Origin: Candidatus Cryptobacteroides excrementipullorum
GTDB lineage: Bacteria; Bacteroidota; Bacteroidia; Bacteroidales; UBA932
DNA: 47,323 nt
Direction of reading: 5' to 3'
NCBI GenBank assembly: GCA_017695065.1
Contig: JADILZ010000044.1
Span: forward strand, 1-47,323
A program made the position numbers and the translations under genes. The notes under the pieces are model-generated. The model did no database searches and had not been told where the DNA came from. It saw nothing but the letters and a program-made list of their open reading frames with translations. This document shows, piece after piece, positions 26,639 to 32,705 of the stretch (the stretch's first letter is position 1; the number at the start of each line of letters is the position of its first letter).

Positions 26639-26954
26639 GGATTTCTGGAAGAAATCCTGTTAGTCCACCCCCAGTCACCTGACGGTGACAGCCCCGGCGG
26701 GGCATGCGGCTCCGCTTCGCTCCGCCGGCACCTTCACTGCTTCGGTTTCCCTGCCGGAAACCTCGCTGACGCTCCGGTGCGGCCCTGTTGGGCCGTCCGA
26801 TCTTAATCCCCAGTCACTTCGTGACAGCCCCTTGTTAAGGGGCGCCACCCCCATCCGCCCCCTCGCCGGGGGACCTGTCGCAGGACAAAGCCTGCTCCCG
26901 AAAAGAGGTAATTCGATGTAATTTAATGAATTAAATTCATCGAATTCACGTTAA
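26547..26954. repeat. Hairpin-chain repeat, copy B (complete, 408 bp)
   Basis: The only copy with both ends in the window. The left terminus TTAACGTCAGTTCGACGAAT (26547 on) and the right terminus at 26932-26954 (ending TCACGTTAA) are 23-bp inverted repeats with four mismatches; both outer ends are TTAA. Inside are AGGATTTC/GAAATCCT, GTCACC/GGTGAC (26674-26689), GCCCC/GGGGC, GGTTTCC/GGAAACC, GGCCC/GGGCC, GTCAC/GTGAC, GCCCCT/AGGGGC, CCCCC/GGGGG stems and the AT palindrome. No protein gene is convincing. It is MITE-like in form and non-autonomous. Confidence 0.85.
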
Positions 26955-27106
26955 ACTACACTGCAAAAATAATTGCCGATTCCAGAATTGGATATACCTC
27001 CATAACCGTTAAAAATACCACAATTACGGTTTCCGGACAAAAATGCCCCGGTACTGTTTCTTCACATATAATATTCCGGCATCCCGTTTACGATTTCTCT
27101 CATCTG

Positions 27107-27229
27107 TCGGAGCTGCCCTTCGGCGACAGCCCAGGTGGGGCATGCGGCTTCGCTTCGCTCCGCCGGCACCTGCTCTGCTTCGGTTGCCCTGACGGAAACC
27201 TCGCTGGCGCTGTCTGCCGGGCAGAACAG
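27107..27229. repeat. Partial core of the hairpin-chain repeat (copy D)
   Basis: The segment around 27133-27210 (GGGGCATGCGGC, CCGCCGGCACC, CTCTGCTTCGGTT, CCTGACGGAAACCTCGCTG) matches the middle of copies A-C, but the termini are missing. It is flanked by its own stems CTGTCG/CGACAG and CTGTCTGCC/GGGCAGACAG-like at 27211-27230. Between copy B and this fragment (26955-27106) I see no gene or clear signal. Confidence 0.7.
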
Positions 27230-27376
27230 TCAGGTCCCGTTGAAATAAGGAATAACGGATTCGAAATGGCTACGGATGTCCGGGAGGTCATATGGCAGAA
27301 TGCGGAGGCTTGTCCTGTCTCTTCTTGCTTCCAGGAGGGCTTTCTTGTCAAGTTTCTGACAGAACTCACGTAAAAA
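27230..27376 (-). pseudogene. C-terminal remnant of an unidentified gene
   Basis: Read on the - strand, an open frame of about 48 codons ends at a TGA at 27232-27230: it includes FLREFCQKLDKKALLEARR, then a segment of about 30 residues ending SVIPYFNGT. The residue use looks like a real protein end, without start or upstream part. Its open end joins the chimeric fragment at 27375. I do not recognise the family. It may be the tail of a lost island gene. Confidence 0.5.
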
Positions 27377-27508
27377 GGATGCAGTCAAACTCTACCGGAT
27401 GACAATCCCTTATCGCATGGAGAAGTCCGGTTTCTGTCGTCACTCCCCTTTCAGATACTTCAGCCAGAACGCGCGGTTCTCCGCGGTGAAGTGCGCCTGC
27501 TGGTAGCC
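27375..27508 (-). pseudogene. Chimeric scar: fragment of the WYL gene fused to the peptidase 3' end
   Basis: Positions 27375-27430 align without gaps to 32261-32316 (inside the WYL gene) with 3 mismatches. Positions 27423-27508 align to 32689-32774 (end of the dipeptidyl peptidase gene) with 1 mismatch. The two source segments are 372 bases apart at the intact locus and here are joined at a shared AGTCCGG. This is a partial, internally deleted copy of the peptidase-WYL boundary, lying at the far end of the island. Confidence 0.9.
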
Positions 27509-27532
27509 ACGTAAAAGCAATTCAATCAGCAT

Positions 27533-28102
27533 CTACAAAGCTTTCAATATAGCGACACTCACAAAAATCATCAAAATAACTACAAGTATAGTCTTCCATA
27601 TATCCCATATCAGCTCACCTGCAGTCTGTAGCCTACTGATTTTCTGTAGATTCTGTTCTTCTATGACAGGATTTCTAATCGTATTTCCACAATTCAAACA
27701 AACAATGTAATCTTCATCCCACAAACTCTCTTTTATTTCAAGCGAAATAAAGCAATGTGGACAGATATATACTTTAAATCTCTCTACAGGGACATTATTT
27801 ATATATTGTTGCATACCATACTCGTCTATCTCTGACTGGCTACGTATAACAGGTAAACGGTTATATATCTCATTGACAACATTATTTTCTGAGCCACTGA
27901 GTTTTTTCCCTTTTTTACTTTCCAGGATCTGTTTCAAGTCATCCTTATCCATATTGCACAAAACGATCCCATCAAAATCAGGGAAAATCTCAAACAGCAT
28001 AGATTCAACCCGTTTCAAAGCATTTAATCTTGCTTGAGCATCTTTCAAACCTCTCGAACGGTAATCCTGCGTTATCGATTCCTTTAAATCTGTCCAGGTC
28101 AT
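27533..28102 (-). CDS. Zinc-ribbon protein with C-terminal membrane anchor
   Basis: A 189-residue hypothetical protein. Residues 1-100 are helical and charged. A zinc ribbon has CPHC at 114-117 and CLNC at 135-138. One membrane helix lies at about 162-188 (IWKTILVVILMIFVSVAIL), ending the protein, so it is tail-anchored with the rest in the cytoplasm. The gene is AT-rich compared with the flanking chromosome. It is the last gene in transcription order of the island. I do not recognise a named family. Confidence 0.8.
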   Translation of the reverse strand: MTWTDLKESITQDYRSRGLKDAQARLNALKRVESMLFEIFPDFDGIVLCNMDKDDLKQILESKKGKKLSGSENNVVNEIYNRLPVIRSQSEIDEYGMQQYINNVPVERFKVYICPHCFISLEIKESLWDEDYIVCLNCGNTIRNPVIEEQNLQKISRLQTAGELIWDIWKTILVVILMIFVSVAILKAL

Positions 28103-28221
28103 ATCACAAGAATGATTAAAAAATTAATCTACTGGAATATCTATGACGGCCTAAGCGCAAAAGCCATATTTAATTTGAAATATTATTGTAGATATAATAA
28201 TCGCCATCTTTATATCAACTT

Positions 28222-28839
28222 CTATCGGATATCTGCCTTTTCATAAACATCTAAAATCTCTTTACCGATACACTGTGCAAGAGTACCATCTTCAAATATT
28301 TTCCAATAATCGCATTCATCCAACAAGTTGTGAGGGTTTAAATGCAGGTCCCAATTATTCTTAAGGGCTCGATCTACATCCTTTTTATCAAGGTATATTC
28401 CATCAATATATTTCACCAATGGGCATTCAAACTTCTCTCCGCTAAGAGTATAAATTGTTTCAAGTGTCCAGCCTGTTTCTTCATCGCCATAAATTGTTAT
28501 ACGTTCTCTAGAGTTAGTCCAGCATCCTACAATATTCGCTTTTGGTCTAAATTCTTGTTTCGAATAATTTACCGCAATTTTCACTATTCCCAAAAACAAT
28601 ATCATGACTGACAACAAAGCCAATATTCCCAAATAAGAACGATTGTTTGATGGATTTCTAACACCAGTGTACGATGGGTTCTTCATAAGTTTAACCCTGC
28701 AATTCGGACATAATACATATTTGTCATCGGGATTATAATTCATATAGAACCTACTGGATACCTGTTTGCCACATAGCGAGCATACCACGTATTTTTCTTG
28801 TTTCTTTACATCTTGGATCTCAGATTTATTTGTATCCAT
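28222..28839 (-). CDS. Zinc-ribbon single-pass membrane protein (module gene X1)
   Basis: A 205-residue hypothetical protein. A zinc ribbon occupies residues 20-47 (C20, C23, C44, C47), then a membrane helix near 70-90 (YLGILALLSVMILFLGIVKI), then a C-terminal domain of about 110 residues that begins IVGCWTNSRERITIYGDEE. The same layout after the helix (VVGYWEDMDYDFLVYRI) is seen in the product of 29285, so the two are probably divergent paralogues. The ATG at 28839 is 21 bases from the end of the 318-bp repeat; a GTG at 28857 is in frame. The gene is AT-rich. No function is known. Confidence 0.75.
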   Translation of the reverse strand: MDTNKSEIQDVKKQEKYVVCSLCGKQVSSRFYMNYNPDDKYVLCPNCRVKLMKNPSYTGVRNPSNNRSYLGILALLSVMILFLGIVKIAVNYSKQEFRPKANIVGCWTNSRERITIYGDEETGWTLETIYTLSGEKFECPLVKYIDGIYLDKKDVDRALKNNWDLHLNPHNLLDECDYWKIFEDGTLAQCIGKEILDVYEKADIR

Positions 28840-28860
28840 ATCATATGTAGTTTCCACACT

Positions 28861-29178
28861 GACTCCAGATGTGTCGGTTATATAGTTACAAAAAGAAAGT
28901 GTGGAGTCATTAGTTTATCGAATCGGGGCTCTGGCAAGCCTTAGTTCCAATAAACAATACCCCACACCGCCGGTATATATCGAATGATACATATCAATAC
29001 GCGGCGATGAGTGTCTGTATCGTTTATCCCCGGAACTAAGAAATTTTGCCAGATTTCGATTCAAGGATAAAAGCTAAACACTTTCATCAGTCAATATGCC
29101 GTGCAGGCACTTGTGGCCTGCAACTGACAAAGTTAGAAAATGTTTTCATTTATGCAAACACTCTAATGGGGTATTGCA
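28861..29178 (-). repeat. Long repeat R1: promoter plus structured leader or RNA
   Basis: Near-identical to R2 at 29799-30115. At its right end is a - strand promoter (29128-29158); from there transcription runs through an imperfect inverted repeat of about 55 bases per arm (outer arms 28920-28948 and 29032-29062, extending inwards to a tip at about 28973-29002), past a U-rich stretch (28890-28898 read as TTTCTTTTT), to the X1 start. A smaller stem GACTCCA/TGGAGTC lies at 28861-28867 and 28902-28908. It could be a regulatory leader of X1 or a separate RNA of about 230 bases ending at the U tract. Confidence 0.75.
29128..29158 (-). promoter_or_regulatory. Promoter inside repeat R1
   Basis: On the - strand, TTTG (29158-29155) and TAACTTTG (29135-29128) are separated by exactly 19 bases, a full match to the Bacteroidetes consensus. 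The -7 box is about 290 bases from the X1 ATG, so any X1 transcript from here has a long leader. Confidence 0.75.
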
Positions 29179-29180
29179 CC

Positions 29181-29284
29181 ATTTATGTTTTGAATAAAAA
29201 GCCAAGTAATATCCATGACAAATACTCGTCCAATGTTATACTGATTTATGTCGTCTCGGCAGATGTAACCTTCATTCCAAAATC
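29181..29284 (-). pseudogene. 3' fragment of a second Mrr-like nuclease gene
   Basis: Read on the - strand, this stretch encodes (after one frameshift) GYICRDDINQYNIGR, matching GYVSRDDINQNYTGR in the C-terminal part of the Mrr-like protein at 30129. At DNA level 28 of 43 aligned bases agree around 29242-29284. It lies between the stop of the 29285 gene and repeat R1, the same place that the intact nuclease gene has next to R2. Confidence 0.7.
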
Positions 29285-29776
29285 CTATTGTATTTTCTGA
29301 AAAGTACAGATGTAGCCAAACCAATCAAAACATTTCAGGTCTCCATACGAATCTATTACAAAATAGTCACCATCATAATATCCTTCTTCACCAAGTACAC
29401 TCCCACATATATGACGGTCGGATATTTTTCTTTCCGAACAGAAAAATACCCGGTACCCGGCAATATATTGTTCGCTGAGAAGATCCGGTATTCTAGACCA
29501 GTCAGCCATAGTCTTTTTATCTCCCATTTCAAATACATAACCCTTTACAGAGTCTTTCCTTATACGGTAGACAAGAAAGTCATAATCCATATCTTCCCAG
29601 TACCCAACTACATCAGATTGCGAAAAACTTTCTTTTATCGCTTTGTTTCTCGACTCCGATGGGTTGGAAACACAATAACCGATAATTGATGTCACTGTTA
29701 ATATTGCAAAAAACCACTGTAGACAGCCGGGCTTTCTTTGCTGCCCATCAGAACCTGTATAGCCATAAACTTTCAT
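29285..29776 (-). CDS. Single-pass membrane protein (module gene X2)
   Basis: A 163-residue hypothetical protein starting at the ATG at 29776; a TTG at 29797 is in frame but weaker. A membrane helix lies at about 19-36 (CLQWFFAILTVTSIIGYC), followed by an outer or periplasmic domain beginning VVGYWEDMDYDFLVYRIRKDS. It lacks the zinc ribbon of X1 but shares the post-helix layout, and like X1 is preceded by the long repeat, here R2, 22 bases from its ATG. The gene is AT-rich. Its function is unknown. Confidence 0.75.
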   Translation of the reverse strand: MKVYGYTGSDGQQRKPGCLQWFFAILTVTSIIGYCVSNPSESRNKAIKESFSQSDVVGYWEDMDYDFLVYRIRKDSVKGYVFEMGDKKTMADWSRIPDLLSEQYIAGYRVFFCSERKISDRHICGSVLGEEGYYDGDYFVIDSYGDLKCFDWFGYICTFQKIQ

Positions 29777-29798
29777 AGATTTTCTCTGACGCCGCAAA

Positions 29799-30115
29799 GA
29801 CTCCAGATGTGGCGGTTATACGATTACAAAAGAAAGTGTGGAGTCATTAGTTTATCGAATCGGGGCTCTGGCAAGCCTTAGTTCCAATAAACAATACCCC
29901 ACACCGCCTGTATATATCGAATGATACATATCAATACGCGGTGATGAGTGTCTGTATCGTTTATCCCCGGAACTAAGAAATTTTGCCAGATTTCGATTCA
30001 AGGATAAAAGCTAAACACTTTCATCAGTCAATATGTCGTGCAGGCGCTTGTATGCCAGCAACTGACAAAGTTAGAAAATGTTTTCATTTGTACAAACTCT
30101 CTAAGGGGTATTGCA
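29799..30115 (-). repeat. Long repeat R2: promoter plus structured leader or RNA
   Basis: The second copy of R1, co-linear over 317 bases with about two dozen differences. The - strand promoter, the long inverted repeat and the GACTCCA/TGGAGTC stem are all kept. It lies between the end of the Mrr-like gene (30129) and gene X2. Differences cluster at the outer edges and at the GC stem near 30040-30060; the rod-like middle is almost unchanged. Confidence 0.75.
30066..30096 (-). promoter_or_regulatory. Promoter inside repeat R2
   Basis: On the - strand, TTTG (30096-30093) and TAACTTTG (30073-30066) are 19 bases apart, identical to the R1 arrangement although the spacer sequence differs in places. 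Conservation of both boxes in both copies supports a working promoter. Confidence 0.75.
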
Positions 30116-30128
30116 GCTGTCAATCCTA

Positions 30129-30881
30129 TTATTTTCGCTTCAGCGAGGAGTCTTCTTTCAGTTTCAGACCTGAAGGACGGTTTGTCAACTCGAAATCAGG
30201 AATCTGCGAAAGGATAAGGACTATCCCAGAAGATGCCCTGCCGGTATAGTTCTGGTTTATGTCATCGCGACTAACATACCCGTTCTCCAGGATACGGTTT
30301 ACAGCATAGCGGAATGCTTCAATCTTTATTTTCTGGAGGCAGCCGTTGGAGGTGATCCTCTCGACACCGGACCAGTCAACACTGCTGATTGTATTGCTTT
30401 TTCCGCTGGCACGGGTCAATGTCTTCCCTTTCAACGGGAATATATACTTTGACCAGAGGATGTCAAATACATTCCCGGTATCTTTAACCGTATTTTTATT
30501 CTTTACAGTATAAGCTGTCTTGCTTACAGATGCATCTCCTGATGCAACAAATACGGAACCGGTATATCCTTTCAAATACAGGACTTTGATTTTCAATTTA
30601 TCAGCCACTTCCTGCGCATCAGGCATAATGTCACCGTCAGTAGCAAGAACACACCCGGTACAGTCAAAGTATGCGGCTGCACCATAGAGCTCCATAATGG
30701 TCTGCCTGTTGACCTTCCGCGAAGATGAGCCATACATTTTTGCCTGTACGGCTATTTTCTCTTTGCCCTTAACAGCAAATACATCCACGCCATAGTCTCC
30801 GCTGTAAGGGGTGACTTCGGCTTTATAACCTTTGCTGCGGTAGTATTCACAGACCAGGTTTTCAAATTCATACGGTGTCAT
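30129..30881 (-). CDS. Mrr-type restriction endonuclease-like protein
   Basis: A 250-residue protein with an N-terminal Mrr_cat (type IV restriction) nuclease domain, residues 1-110: E7 in MTPYEFENLVCEYY, D33 in YGVDVFA, and Q46-x-K48 in AVQAKMY, the PD-(D/E)xK catalytic set of the Mrr group. The C-terminal half (about 130-250) begins VFDILWSKYIFPLKGKTL and includes a helical stretch KIEAFRYAVNRILENGYVSRDDI, possibly a DNA-binding domain. Mrr-type enzymes cut foreign, often modified, DNA. It follows the GIY-YIG gene by 18 bases, so the two are likely co-transcribed. Confidence 0.85.
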   Translation of the reverse strand: MTPYEFENLVCEYYRSKGYKAEVTPYSGDYGVDVFAVKGKEKIAVQAKMYGSSSRKVNRQTIMELYGAAAYFDCTGCVLATDGDIMPDAQEVADKLKIKVLYLKGYTGSVFVASGDASVSKTAYTVKNKNTVKDTGNVFDILWSKYIFPLKGKTLTRASGKSNTISSVDWSGVERITSNGCLQKIKIEAFRYAVNRILENGYVSRDDINQNYTGRASSGIVLILSQIPDFELTNRPSGLKLKEDSSLKRK

Positions 30882-30899
30882 AAAACAACTTAATATATA

Positions 30900-31406
30900 T
30901 CAGTCTACAAGATTAGCAAACGGGCGCTGTCCTCCATACAAATCTTTAAAACCGGAGATCAGGGAAGACTCCATAAGACGGGCGTCTTCGTCAGGGGCAG
31001 AAGGCCGCCAGCAGACAAGGAGCCGGCCTGAATCTTTAAGCTGCCAGATATAGCGGCCTCCCCAATGGCCTACAGGATCGCCAGCTCCGAAACGGACATA
31101 CTGTTTCAGACGCTTCCGTAAAGTGGAGGATGATGTCTTGCCACCGGCCTTGCCGATGTAGATGACACACGTATCCATGACCCATGAAGATTCCAGAATT
31201 CCTGTCTGGACATTCGGATCCTTCTCTTTAAAATGTCCTCCTGTACCGACAGGAAGAAAGACAGGAATAAAACCTTCAGGTATCACCACCATATAAATTC
31301 CCGGTTCTTCAGGGACTGATACAATCTTACCGGACTGGAGTTCCGAAACAGGAATAAACCCTTGAAAGCCTGCAGCTTTGAGATCATCGAGAGATTTGTA
31401 ATACAT
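30900..31406 (-). CDS. GIY-YIG nuclease-family protein
   Basis: A 168-residue protein whose fold signature is complete: GIY at residues 36-38, YIG at 83-85, the arginines in STLRKRLKQY near 97-99, glutamate E146 in ARLMESSLI, and N165 in RPFANL. These are the catalytic residues of GIY-YIG endonucleases. It is a stand-alone nuclease domain, with an insertion of about 45 residues between GIY and YIG instead of the usual 10 or so. It sits between the acidic small protein and the Mrr-like gene. A role in cutting foreign DNA is likely but inferred. Confidence 0.88.
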   Translation of the reverse strand: MYYKSLDDLKAAGFQGFIPVSELQSGKIVSVPEEPGIYMVVIPEGFIPVFLPVGTGGHFKEKDPNVQTGILESSWVMDTCVIYIGKAGGKTSSSTLRKRLKQYVRFGAGDPVGHWGGRYIWQLKDSGRLLVCWRPSAPDEDARLMESSLISGFKDLYGGQRPFANLVD

Positions 31407-31431
31407 AGGATATCAGATTAAATAATTATAC

Positions 31432-31668
31432 TCATTCATCATCATCTTCTTCCCCGTCATAATCGAGGTCTGGAAGGAAGTGGCCGTAAAGGGATTCTGC
31501 GGCTTCTGGGGTAGCAATCTCGAACTCGTGCATGATTTGTTCGAGTCTGACCTGGCGGTCCTCTTTCAAGAATTCGCGGTCTTCCTTATCATCCGGGACA
31601 TCCTGGACGAGATTCCGTTTCATGAATTCTGACAGTGTTATCGGTTTCATGGCCTTCTTTTTTTTCAT
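31432..31668 (-). CDS. Small acidic protein of the nuclease cassette
   Basis: A 78-residue protein, or 72 from the ATG at 31650. The N-terminus is basic and the C-terminus strongly acidic (DLDYDGEEDDDE). There is no recognised domain. The position directly before two nuclease genes and the DNA-mimic-like acidic tail would suit an inhibitor or antitoxin, but that is speculation. A -7 box lies at 31671-31678, very close to the first ATG, which favours the second ATG at 31650 as the real start if that promoter is used. Confidence 0.6.
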   Translation of the reverse strand: MKKKKAMKPITLSEFMKRNLVQDVPDDKEDREFLKEDRQVRLEQIMHEFEIATPEAAESLYGHFLPDLDYDGEEDDDE

Positions 31669-31670
31669 GG

Positions 31671-31709
31671 CAAAGATAGGAAGCGCCGGCGACAAAATGT
31701 GTCGTCGGC
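31671..31709 (-). promoter_or_regulatory. Palindromic operator with -7 box upstream of the nuclease genes
   Basis: Arms GCCGGCGACA (31685-31694) and TGTCGTCGGC (31700-31709) form a 10-bp inverted repeat with one mismatch and a 5-base centre. The - strand -7 box TATCTTTG (31678-31671) is seven bases away, so the palindrome covers the spacer and -33 position. That is where a repressor would sit, and the WYL regulator is encoded just upstream. No T run follows on the - strand, so it is a poor terminator. Confidence 0.6.
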
Positions 31710-31756
31710 AAAAAATCCATCAGAGACCTCTGCAGAAAAGCAGACCTCTGTCAATT

Positions 31757-32683
31757 TCAGATATCCAGGTGCGCAGTGCTGTTCCGCTTGAGAGCCATGG
31801 AATATATATCGTATACCCTCTGACGGAGATGCCCGGGACTGATGACCTCAAGCGAACGGCTGCGGGAAAGGAGGGCCATGACAAAATCGTTGGTAATACG
31901 CAGCTCGAGACGTATTGTGACACCTTCATCAGAATCCGACAGGATCTCCTGCGAATGGTGCAGCGGCATACTTTTCACGAAAGCCCCGTCAAGCGCATCG
32001 TATTTCAGGACAATCTCTTCAACAGGCATGGACGGATCATTCCAAATGCCGTAACTTTCACGGAAAAGGGCCGGGATGTCAACATCCACGCGTCGCTCAA
32101 ACCGGCGATCTTCAAGAATGCGCAGAGAAGAAATCCTGTCCATCCCGAATGTCTTCAGCACCCCGTCAGGACAATAGCCGGCGACATACCATCGTTGCAG
32201 CGATTCCTTCAGGAAATATGGATTCATCTCTTTGCGGACCACCTTGTTCCCATACCGGAAAAGGATGTAGTCAAACTCTACTGGATGACAATCCCTTATC
32301 GCATGGAGGAGTCCGGATATATCCACATTTAAAACCGGCCGCCTGTGCTCTGGAAGAACATATTTCTGAAGAAGACTATCGGAATCTATACTGCTCAACA
32401 ACTCGAAATTCAACAGAAGCGACTCGTACTCGTCAGACATGGAATCCCGATCCGCAATGTAATAGTATCCCGACCTATCACATTTTATTGTTATATGGAA
32501 CAGTTCGTCCACAGTCCGGATATCCCGCTGAAGGGTCCTGAACGAAAAATCCGCATACCAGTCGTCAAAAAGAGACATGGACCGGCGCACCGAATCGAGC
32601 AGGGCCTCAGGAGAGAGACGCCTGCCGTCCTTCAGCTTTGCCAGGATGATGGACATACGCCGCAACTGATGGAGTTTCGCCAT
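31757..32683 (-). CDS. WYL-domain transcriptional regulator
   Basis: A 308-residue regulator. The N-terminus is a winged helix (MSIILAKLKDGRRLSPEALLDSV, then FRTLQRDIRTV). The middle holds the WYL domain with QRWYVAGYC, and a WCX-like C-terminal extension follows. WYL proteins of this type often control phage-defence islands as ligand-responsive repressors, for example those with BREX and CBASS. It is the first gene of the island, 22 bases after the dipeptidyl peptidase gene on the same strand. A fragment of the same gene is found in the scar at 27375. Confidence 0.88.
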   Translation of the reverse strand: MAKLHQLRRMSIILAKLKDGRRLSPEALLDSVRRSMSLFDDWYADFSFRTLQRDIRTVDELFHITIKCDRSGYYYIADRDSMSDEYESLLLNFELLSSIDSDSLLQKYVLPEHRRPVLNVDISGLLHAIRDCHPVEFDYILFRYGNKVVRKEMNPYFLKESLQRWYVAGYCPDGVLKTFGMDRISSLRILEDRRFERRVDVDIPALFRESYGIWNDPSMPVEEIVLKYDALDGAFVKSMPLHHSQEILSDSDEGVTIRLELRITNDFVMALLSRSRSLEVISPGHLRQRVYDIYSMALKRNSTAHLDI

Positions 32684-32705
32684 AGTAAAAGTCCGGTTTC
32701 TGTCG

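Noticed and set aside
26955..27106. Possible gene or RNA between copies B and D
   Set aside because: No start, promoter or stable fold stood out in these 150 bases.
27107..27376. An 89-codon - strand reading frame covering copy D and the orphan fragment
   Set aside because: It crosses a repeat boundary and uses a different frame from the protein-like fragment ending SVIPYFNGT.
28861..30115. R1 and R2 as a retron or CRISPR-like array
   Set aside because: No reverse transcriptase or cas gene is near, and there are only two copies, 620 bases apart, with no spacer pattern.
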